Positions 7,497 through 11,874 of a stretch of 11,874 nucleotides of DNA are shown here, one piece after another. The DNA lies in assembly GCA_003820635.1 (NCBI GenBank), contig RPOS01000004.1, forward strand, positions 1 to 11,874, read 5' to 3'. The DNA comes from Verrucomicrobiaceae bacterium (GTDB lineage: Bacteria; Verrucomicrobiota; Verrucomicrobiae; Verrucomicrobiales; Akkermansiaceae). Made by a program: the position numbers and the translations under genes. Position 1 is the first letter of the stretch; each line of letters starts with the position of its first letter. Under the pieces are notes generated by a model. It saw only the letters and a list, made by a program, of their open reading frames with translations, was not told the origin of the DNA and searched no databases.

Positions 7497-8408
7497 ATGG
7501 CTATTTCACGTTCACAGCTACTCAAAGAACTTCTCCCGGGCCTGAATGCGTTGTTCGGTCTGGAGTACAAGCGCTACGGCGAAGAGCACAAGGAAATCTA
7601 CGAAATCGAGACTTCCGAGCGTTCGTTTGAAGAAGAAACCAAGCTGTCTGGTTTCGGTCAAGCGCCGGTCAAAAACGAAGGTTCCGCAATTGTGTACGAC
7701 AACGCCCAAGAAGCTTGGACGGCGCGCTACACACACGAAACCATCGCCCTTGGTTTCTCGATCACTGAAGAAGCGATTGAAGATAACTTGTACGACAGCC
7801 TGTCTGCTCGTTATACCAAGGCGCTGGCCCGTGGTATGGCCTACACCAAGCAAGTCAAAGCCGCTTCGATTCTGAACAACGGCTTTGCTGGTGGCCCGAC
7901 CTACGGCGACGGCAAGACTCTGTTCGCTACAGACCACCCGCTGGTCAATGGCGCAACAAACAGCAACCGCCCGTCTACTGGCGCTGACTTGAATGAGACT
8001 TCGCTTGAAGCCGCTGTCATTCAGATCGCTGCTTGGACAGACGAGCGTGGCCTGCTGATCGCTGCCAAGCCCCGTAAGTTGGTTGTTCCGCCCGCACTGA
8101 TGTTCGTTGCAACTCGCCTGCTCGAAACAGAGCTGCGTGTCGGCACCACTGACAACGACATCAACGCGCTGAAGAACAACGGCTCGATCCCCGAAGGTTA
8201 CGCGGTCAATCACTTCTTGACCGACATCAACGGCTGGTTCCTGCTGACCGACGTGCCTAACGGCATGAAGCATTTCGTCCGTACTCCGATGCAGACCGGA
8301 ATGGATGGAGACTTCGAAACGGGCAACACCCGTTACAAGGCCCGCGAACGCTATTCCTTTGGGGTCAGCGATCCTCTGGGTGTGTTTGGTTCGCCCGGCG
8401 CGAGCTGA
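7497..8408 (+). CDS. major capsid protein, Mu gpT-like family
   Basis: A 303-residue major head subunit, close in length to Mu gpT. It opens SRSQLLKELLPGLNALFGLE, has an acidic N-arm region (EIETSERSFEEE, 36-47), a helical block with ARYTHETIALGFSITEEAIE (76-95), and the FATDHPLVNG motif (143-152) frequent in this family. It then carries ERGLLIAAKPRKLVVPPALM (183-202) and a C-terminal YKARERYSFGVSDPLG. These features and the location at the end of the head block support the coat assignment. AAGGAG (7483-7488) overlaps the previous stop and is ideally spaced. The gene ends with tandem stops TGA-TAA and is followed by a strong terminator, typical of a highly expressed coat gene. Confidence 0.9.
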   Translation: MAISRSQLLKELLPGLNALFGLEYKRYGEEHKEIYEIETSERSFEEETKLSGFGQAPVKNEGSAIVYDNAQEAWTARYTHETIALGFSITEEAIEDNLYDSLSARYTKALARGMAYTKQVKAASILNNGFAGGPTYGDGKTLFATDHPLVNGATNSNRPSTGADLNETSLEAAVIQIAAWTDERGLLIAAKPRKLVVPPALMFVATRLLETELRVGTTDNDINALKNNGSIPEGYAVNHFLTDINGWFLLTDVPNGMKHFVRTPMQTGMDGDFETGNTRYKARERYSFGVSDPLGVFGSPGAS

Positions 8409-8427
8409 TAAGTAGTTGATTTGTAGC

Positions 8428-8453
8428 AAAAAAGGGGCTTCGGCCCCTTTTTT
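8428..8453 (+). terminator. intrinsic terminator after the capsid gene
   Basis: A perfect inverted repeat: AAAAAA then GGGGC, a TTCG tetraloop, GCCCC and TTTTTT. The C(UUCG)G loop is exceptionally stable, and the flanking A and T runs make it a likely bidirectional terminator. It separates the head operon from the endonuclease gene, whose expression therefore probably needs its own promoter or read-through. Confidence 0.95.
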
Positions 8454-8463
8454 GTTGTCCAGC

Positions 8464-8514
8464 TTGTTTTCTCACAAAGACTTTGGTACAGTTAATTAGG
8501 ATTACCTGTAACTA
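8464..8514 (+). promoter_or_regulatory. possible promoter for the HNH gene
   Basis: This AT-rich gap between the terminator and the endonuclease gene holds weak promoter-like pairs. TTGGTA (8483-8488) with TGTAAC (8507-8512) is separated by 18 bp, and TTGTTT (8464-8469) with TACAGT (8487-8492) by 17 bp. Neither is a strong match. The main argument is context: the preceding terminator would otherwise isolate the next gene. Confidence 0.35.
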
Positions 8515-8531
8515 AATCTAAAGGAGCGAAT

Positions 8532-9173
8532 ATGGACACAAAAGACCTGCCAAAAACTCGCGCTGAAGCGAAAGCAACTGGGGCCAAGTACTACTTTACT
8601 GGCGAGCCGTGCAAGCACGGGCACATCGCGCCCCGCAAAACCAAAGGCGCCTGTGTTGAATGTTTACGAGACGAGTGGAAACGTGGGGCAGTAACTCGGG
8701 CAGATTACTTTGCTGCCTACAACCGCAATGACGTAGTAAAAGAGCAAAAACATGATTGGTATTTGGCAAATCGCGAGCAAGTAATCGCCCGCGCAAAATT
8801 GCAAACCAAAGATCAAAAACGGGCCTATCAAACAGCATGGAAAGAACGAAATCTTGTTTGGGTTCGGGCAGACACTAAAGCGCGGCGTCGCAAGCACAGG
8901 CAAGCCACTCCACCGTGGATCACGCGCAAACAAAAATCTGAAATGCGAGCGCTGTATCAGATTGCTATCACAATGACCAAAACGACTGGGGAAGCGTACG
9001 TAGTTGACCATATCTACCCCTTGCGATCAGACACCGTGTGCGGGCTGCATGTGCCGTGGAACCTGCGAGTTATTACTCGCGCAGAGAACTTGCGCAAGTC
9101 AAACTTGTTGCCGGATGACTCCGCAGCGTTGGCGTTTCCAAACGCCCTTGACCCCCCACTACCTACGTGCTAA
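8532..9173 (+). CDS. HNH homing-type endonuclease
   Basis: A 213-residue, Lys/Arg-rich nuclease. The N-terminal zinc-binding-like segment GEPCKHGH...CVEC (Cys27, His29, His31, Cys41, Cys44) is typical of phage HNH proteins. It is followed by a basic helical linker and a C-terminal HNH core with VVDHIYPL (157-164, Asp159-His160), CGLHVPWNL (170-178) and ITRAENLRKSN (181-191), which supplies the remaining His/Asn residues. Such enzymes make site-specific DNA breaks and spread themselves; some assist packaging. It stands alone between a terminator and the next virion gene and is not inside an interrupted gene, so it is probably a free-standing mobile insertion. AAGGAG (8521-8526) supports the ATG. 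Its AT-richer, Lys-rich coding differs from neighbouring structural genes. Confidence 0.88.
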   Translation: MDTKDLPKTRAEAKATGAKYYFTGEPCKHGHIAPRKTKGACVECLRDEWKRGAVTRADYFAAYNRNDVVKEQKHDWYLANREQVIARAKLQTKDQKRAYQTAWKERNLVWVRADTKARRRKHRQATPPWITRKQKSEMRALYQIAITMTKTTGEAYVVDHIYPLRSDTVCGLHVPWNLRVITRAENLRKSNLLPDDSAALAFPNALDPPLPTC

Positions 9174-9180
9174 AACGTAT

Positions 9181-9256
9181 GTATTCCGGGGCTTACCCCG
9201 GTATGCGCGACGTCCCCGGACGATGACATGCAAACGCCCATACCGAACTCGCATGT
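9181..9256 (+). other. structured leader with competing hairpins
   Basis: Between the HNH stop and the next start, CCGGGG (9186-9191) pairs with CCCCGG (9196-9201) across a CTTA loop; flanking bases extend the stem with one mismatch and a G-U pair. A second CCCCGG (9214-9219) could pair with the same arm instead. ACATGC (9226-9231) and GCATGT (9251-9256) form a further inverted repeat that ends at the ribosome binding region. No T-run follows, so these are not classic terminators. Confidence 0.55.
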
Positions 9257-9265
9257 GAGGACAAT

Positions 9266-9742
9266 ATGAGCTTTTCTACTTTCTCCGGTCCCGTACGCTC
9301 GGGCACTGTGCGCGAAGGCGCTGGCCGCAACACTGGCTTGGTTGTGCTTACCCAAGCTTATGATTCTGGCGATCTGACGGGTACTACTACCGGCACGCTC
9401 GACATCAACTCGGGCATCATCCTGCCGCAAGGCGCGCAAATCATCAACATCGTGATTGACCAAGTGGTTGCTTCGACCACAGGCACAACTACGGTTTCGG
9501 TGGGCAATGCTTCCGGTGGCGCACAACTCTCCGCTGCTGTAGCCACAACCGCTGGCGGTCGTTTCACAGGCACCACGACAGCCGCTACTCAGCTGGCATG
9601 GCAGACCTCCACCACCGCCGATACAACCGTGTGGATTCGGAACGTCACCGGCACAGCTACACTGGGCTCGGGTCGTTTCATTGTCACCGTGAACTACGCG
9701 CAGCGTGCGCCTAACGGCACTGCTAACCCTGTTAGCGCTTAA
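9266..9742 (+). CDS. putative small virion protein, Thr/Ala-rich
   Basis: A 158-residue protein of very low charge, rich in Thr, Gly, Ala, Ser and Val, with repeated TTT and TGT segments, suggesting a beta-sandwich structural protein. It begins SFSTFSGPVRSGTVREG, followed by hydrophobic strands such as ILPQGAQIINIVIDQVV and a C-terminal RFIVTVNYAQRAP strand. No enzymatic motif, signal peptide or transmembrane helix is seen. The position after the capsid gene suggests a head decoration or fibre-like surface protein; this is inference. AGGA (9258-9261) lies very close (4 nt) to the ATG, downstream of the structured leader, so initiation may be modulated by RNA folding. Confidence 0.65.
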   Translation: MSFSTFSGPVRSGTVREGAGRNTGLVVLTQAYDSGDLTGTTTGTLDINSGIILPQGAQIINIVIDQVVASTTGTTTVSVGNASGGAQLSAAVATTAGGRFTGTTTAATQLAWQTSTTADTTVWIRNVTGTATLGSGRFIVTVNYAQRAPNGTANPVSA

Positions 9743-9755
9743 TTAGGAGCGCATC

Positions 9756-10037
9756 ATGGGGATGCAGACTGACGTAAAATCCGCGCACGTGGAAGCTACC
9801 GGATCAATGGTGTCGGGCCGAACTCGGCTAAAAGGCTATCAATGTCTTTCAGGCGGAACGGCTGGCGATATTATTTTTACCGATGGCAATGGCGGAGCGG
9901 AACTACTGCGTTTCAACATACCGGCCAACACCAACAATCCCTTTGCCAATTTAATTCCGGGCGAAGGCATTTTGGCAGAAACGGGTATTTATGTGACGTT
10001 GCCAACCGCCGCAAAAGTAACGGTGTTTTATGGCTAA
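9756..10037 (+). CDS. small conserved phage protein, likely structural
   Basis: A 93-residue protein, predicted beta-rich. It begins GMQTDVKSAHVEATGSM and continues with a GYQCLSGGTAGDIIFTDGNGG-type strand-turn pattern (in 27-47), an IPGEGILAETGIYVTLP-like segment and a terminal AAKVTVFYG strand. Similar small proteins recur beside virion genes in aquatic phages, but I know no proven role. TAGGAG (9744-9749) gives a good start. The stop overlaps the start of the next gene by eight bases (ATGGCTAA), suggesting coupled translation. A capsid cement or tail-associated role is a guess from context. Confidence 0.65.
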   Translation: MGMQTDVKSAHVEATGSMVSGRTRLKGYQCLSGGTAGDIIFTDGNGGAELLRFNIPANTNNPFANLIPGEGILAETGIYVTLPTAAKVTVFYG

Positions 10038-10302
10038 GAAGGCTGTGTCATTGGCGGTAGGGCGAGGAGAAAAGCTCCCGGTATCTCAGGGAGCGGGCCT
10101 TACTGCCAAGGGGCGTGCGCGGTACAACGCGGCTACAGGGTCAAATCTGAAAGCGCCTGCGCCTAGCCCCAAGACCAAAGCTGATGCAGGGCGTAAGAAG
10201 TCATTTTGCGCTCGCATGAGCGGGATGCCCGGCCCGATGAAAGATGAGAAAGGGCGGCCAACACGCAAGGCTGCTAGTCTTAAACGGTGGGGCTGTAAAT
10301 GA
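10030..10302 (+). CDS. small basic Cys-containing phage protein
   Basis: A 90-residue, strongly basic protein with few hydrophobic residues. It has GLTAKGRARYNAATGSNLKAP (in 23-43), then KSFCARMSGM (57-66), KDEKGRPTRKAASLKRWGC (71-89) and a final Lys. The KSFCARMSG...KDEKGxPTRKA...RW.C pattern is a recognisable conserved phage/environmental family that I believe is an uncharacterised domain; I cannot assign its function. The two Cys and basic character would allow nucleic-acid or metal binding, but this is speculation. It overlaps both neighbours (8 bp upstream, ATGA downstream into the holin-like gene), so all three are likely co-translated. Confidence 0.75.
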   Translation: MAKKAVSLAVGRGEKLPVSQGAGLTAKGRARYNAATGSNLKAPAPSPKTKADAGRKKSFCARMSGMPGPMKDEKGRPTRKAASLKRWGCK

Positions 10303-10493
10303 GCGAAGCTACAAGCGAGACTGTAAAGCATGCCGTGGATGCCTTATCAATCGTTACGGTCGTTGGGACACTGGCAGACATGTTGCCTTCCATCGCAGCG
10401 GTATTCACAATCGTGTGGACAGTAATTCGCATCTACGAGACGGATACTGTTCAAGGCTGGTTTGGCAAAAAGGGAAGCGGCGATGCCGAGTAG
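10299..10493 (+). CDS. putative holin, small membrane protein
   Basis: A 64-residue protein with a polar N-terminus, a long hydrophobic region (about residues 16-46: ALSIVTVVGTLADMLPSIA then AVFTIVWTVIRIY) and a charged C-terminus with GKKGSGDAE. The hydrophobic region may be two short transmembrane helices with a DMLP turn, or one long helix. Size, topology and the phage context fit a holin, which accumulates in the inner membrane and opens it at lysis. No endolysin or spanin gene is seen in the window, so the assignment rests on shape alone. The start overlaps the previous stop as ATGA, and the gene's end overlaps the next start, indicating coupling. Confidence 0.65.
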   Translation: MSEATSETVKHAVDALSIVTVVGTLADMLPSIAAVFTIVWTVIRIYETDTVQGWFGKKGSGDAE

Positions 10494-10839
10494 TTCCAAG
10501 AAGCAGGCGGACTTCATGCGCGCTGTCGCGCATAGCCCCAAGTTTGCCAAGAAGGTCGGCGTTCCTGTATCAGTAGGTAAAGATTTCTCTGCGGCTGACA
10601 AAGGCCGTCAATTCAAAGAGGGTGGCGACATGGCTAAAGAATCTAAAGCGATGGTTAAGAAAGAAATGGCGTTCATGAAGGCTAAAGGCGCTCCTAAAGC
10701 GATGGTCAAGCACGAAAAGGCCGAAGCCAAAGGCATGAAGAGCGGCGGCGCGTGCTACGCCAAGGGTGGTGGCATTGAGTCCAAGGGTAAGACCAAGGGC
10801 AAAGTCATTAAGATGGCCGCTGGCGGTAAGTGCAAATAA
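10483..10839 (+). CDS. Lys-rich two-module small phage protein
   Basis: A 118-residue, very basic protein of two parts. Residues 1-48 (SSSKKQADFMRAVAHSPKF, then VGVPVSVGKDFSAADKG) resemble the short 'SKxQxxFM' phage proteins of unknown function. Residues 50-118 begin with another Met and read MAKESKAMVKKEMAFMKAKG, APKAMVKHEKAEAKGMK, then a Gly/Lys tail with CYAKGGGIESKGKTKGKV and GGKCK at the end. The tail module SKGKTKGxV recurs in the next gene. The ATG at 10483 (AGGGAAG just upstream) overlaps the holin-like stop; a more upstream TTG is unlikely. No function is established. Low hydrophobicity and charge suggest a flexible, perhaps DNA- or capsid-interior-binding protein (speculative). Confidence 0.7.
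   Translation: MPSSSKKQADFMRAVAHSPKFAKKVGVPVSVGKDFSAADKGRQFKEGGDMAKESKAMVKKEMAFMKAKGAPKAMVKHEKAEAKGMKSGGACYAKGGGIESKGKTKGKVIKMAAGGKCK
10618..10632 (+). promoter_or_regulatory. possible internal ribosome start within the Lys-rich gene
   Basis: GAGGG at 10618-10622 lies seven bases before an in-frame ATG (10630), at the junction between the two modules. A 69-residue short form consisting of only the second module could be made from it. Confidence 0.4.
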
Positions 10840-10848
10840 GGATCAATC

Positions 10849-11133
10849 ATGGCTCGTGACGTTTACACCGCAGATATGGGTATGCCCCCGTCCCCGGACG
10901 AAGGCGCTCCTGCTAAAAAGCCTGAAACGAAAAAGCCCGTACGTCGTCCGATGCCGGACGTTTACACCGCAGAGATGGGTATGCCTCCGTCGCCTGATGA
11001 AGGCGCTCCGGCTAAACGGCCTATGCGGGCGGCGAAATCTAAAGCCTATGCCAAAGGCGGCTCTGTGGGTTCCGCTTCCAAGCGAGCTGATGGCATTGCT
11101 AGCAAGGGCAAGACCAAGGGTAGGGTTTGCTAA
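10849..11133 (+). CDS. small basic protein with tandem 22-residue repeat
   Basis: A 94-residue protein of unknown function built from repeats. Residues 4-25 and 37-58 are near-identical copies of a DVYTA(D/E)MGMPPSPDEG-APAK(K/R)P unit, separated by a Lys/Pro/Arg linker. They are followed by a Gly/Lys tail, AYAKGGSVGSASKRADGIAS and KGKTKGRVC, ending in Cys. The tail shares YAKGG and SKGKTKG with the C-terminus of the preceding protein. Pro-, Lys- and Gly-rich composition suggests an extended, disordered chain with short linear motifs that bind something twice. AAGGAT (10837-10842) overlaps the previous stop and supports the ATG. Confidence 0.72.
   Translation: MARDVYTADMGMPPSPDEGAPAKKPETKKPVRRPMPDVYTAEMGMPPSPDEGAPAKRPMRAAKSKAYAKGGSVGSASKRADGIASKGKTKGRVC
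10858..11022 (+). repeat. tandem coding repeat, 66-bp units with 99-bp period
   Basis: Units at 10858-10923 and 10957-11022 both begin GACGTTTACACCGCAGA and encode near-identical 22-residue segments. Differences are mostly at third codon positions (for example CCC/CCT and GAC/GAT), so the peptide has been kept while the DNA has drifted. Confidence 0.9.
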
Positions 11134-11378
11134 TGCGTCCTAGTCGCGGAATGGGGGCAATTAACCCTGCCAAACAACCCAAACCGAAGCGGGTGGTCAA
11201 GCGTAAAGACCGCCCGCAGGACGTGGATGTGTACGCCGAAGGCGGGCTGTACGAGAACATCAACGCCAAACGGCAGCGAATCGCCAAAGGTTCCGGCGAG
11301 AAGATGCGTAAGCCGGGGGCTCCCGGCGCACCGACAGCGGCGGCATTCAAGGCTTCGGCTAAAACGGCAAAGAGGTAA
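11133..11378 (+). CDS. small basic conserved phage protein of unknown function
   Basis: An 81-residue, strongly basic protein: MRPSRGMGAINPAKQPKPKR, then KRKDRPQDVDVYAEGGLYEN, INAKRQRIAKGSGEKMRKPG and APGAPTAAAFKASAKTAKR. The GLYxNIxAKxxRIxxGSGEKMRKPGxxGAPT pattern is one I recognise as widespread in aquatic phages next to the gene for the head-tail connector, with no known function. The ATG at 11133 shares one base with the previous stop (TAATG) and has AGGG just upstream; a TTG two codons earlier (11127) is less likely. It is predicted mostly disordered with one basic helix. A DNA-contacting virion role is possible but unproven. Confidence 0.75.
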   Translation: MRPSRGMGAINPAKQPKPKRVVKRKDRPQDVDVYAEGGLYENINAKRQRIAKGSGEKMRKPGAPGAPTAAAFKASAKTAKR

Positions 11379-11380
11379 GC

Positions 11381-11874
11381 ATGACCACATCCGGCACAAC
11401 CGCGTTTAATATGGACTTCGCAGAGATCGCGGAAGAGGCGTGGGAGCGTGCCGGTCGTGAAATGCGTTCGGGTTATGACCTGCGCACAGCGCGGCGCTCC
11501 ATGAACCTGCTTACGATTGAGTGGCAGAACCGTGGACTTAACATGTGGACGTTTGAACAGAACGTTCAGGTGCTCACACCGGGCACCGCCACATATACCC
11601 TTCCCGCAGACACTATCGACCTTCTCGATCATGTCATTCGCACCGGCAGCGGCACGACGCAAGCTGATCTGGCAATCTCGCGTATCAGCATCTCAACCTA
11701 CGCAACTATCCCCAACAAGAACAACACTGGGCGTCCGATTCAGCTCTATGTTCAGCGGTTGCGGGATGCACCCCAAGTCACAGTCTGGCCTGTGCCTGAT
11801 GCCACGCAAACCTACACGCTAGTGTACTGGCGTATGCGGCGTATTCAAGATGCCGGCAATGGCGTGGAAACGTC
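11381..11874 (+). CDS. head-to-tail connector, tail tubular A/P22 gp4-like (partial)
   Basis: The reading frame opens at ATG 11381, two bases after the previous stop, and stays open for 164 codons to the window edge, so the C-terminus is missing. The N-terminal part is helical (FAEIAEEAWERAGREMRSGY, then LRTARRSMNLLTIEWQNRG), and a beta-rich part follows with TYTLPADTIDLLDHVI (71-86), a SRISISTYATIPNKNNTGRP segment (100-119), and VTVWPVPDATQTYTLVYW (133-150). This arrangement matches head-completion adaptors of podovirus-like phages, which bind beneath the portal after packaging and seat the tail. Position downstream of the head genes agrees. Which subfamily it belongs to cannot be settled here. 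Confidence 0.78.
   Translation, partial: MTTSGTTAFNMDFAEIAEEAWERAGREMRSGYDLRTARRSMNLLTIEWQNRGLNMWTFEQNVQVLTPGTATYTLPADTIDLLDHVIRTGSGTTQADLAISRISISTYATIPNKNNTGRPIQLYVQRLRDAPQVTVWPVPDATQTYTLVYWRMRRIQDAGNGVET

Noticed and set aside
7518..8429. 303-codon open frame on the - strand opposite the capsid gene
   Set aside because: It mirrors the coat gene almost exactly, lacks a recognisable family pattern, and would run against the whole operon; it is a shadow frame from codon bias.
8532..9173. Group I intron or intein carrying the HNH gene
   Set aside because: The coat gene is complete with tandem stops and a terminator before it, and the next gene starts cleanly after it, so no interrupted gene or splicing element is apparent.
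9186..9201. Intrinsic terminator after the HNH gene
   Set aside because: The CCGGGG/CCCCGG stem is stable but is followed by TATGCGCG, with no T-run.

Overview
The window looks like part of the late (virion morphogenesis) region of a tailed double-stranded DNA bacteriophage or prophage. Nearly every gene reads on the + strand. They are packed with 1-30 bp gaps or ATGA-type overlaps and mostly preceded by strong Shine-Dalgarno sequences, which suggests a Gram-negative-type bacterial host. The order is classic: small terminase, large terminase, portal, scaffold, capsid, head-tail connector. The protein types resemble those I know from uncultured aquatic podovirus-like phages. The sequence alone does not identify the host, and no integrase, lysogeny or replication gene is visible.

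Layout. Positions 1-305 hold no gene. They carry a dense cluster of near-palindromic repeats with a GTTAAC-like core, alternating with AAAAATATA tracts, and end in an extended -10 promoter that would read the structural operon. From 312 to 8408 the genes are: putative small terminase, large terminase (complete ATPase and nuclease motifs), a long portal protein with a Gln-rich helical C-terminus, a small conserved unknown, a GroES-like co-chaperonin, a scaffold-like coiled-coil protein, a conserved unknown, a putative capsid decoration protein, and the major capsid protein (Mu gpT-like). A strong intrinsic terminator follows the capsid gene at 8428-8453.

Next is a free-standing HNH endonuclease (8532-9173) that appears to have its own promoter, then a structured leader with hairpins (about 9181-9256) and two small beta-rich, probably virion, proteins. 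From 10030 there is a run of very small genes: a basic cysteine-containing protein, a holin-like membrane protein, and three lysine/glycine-rich proteins that share modules and internal repeats. The last gene, starting at 11381, is a head-to-tail connector (tail tubular protein A/P22 gp4-like) and runs off the end of the window.

Working together: terminase packages DNA through the portal. Portal, scaffold and capsid proteins build the procapsid, with the co-chaperonin probably redirecting the host GroEL chamber for capsid folding. The connector closes the head, and the holin would later permeabilise the membrane. The least explained parts are the upstream repeat array and the cluster of small basic modular proteins.
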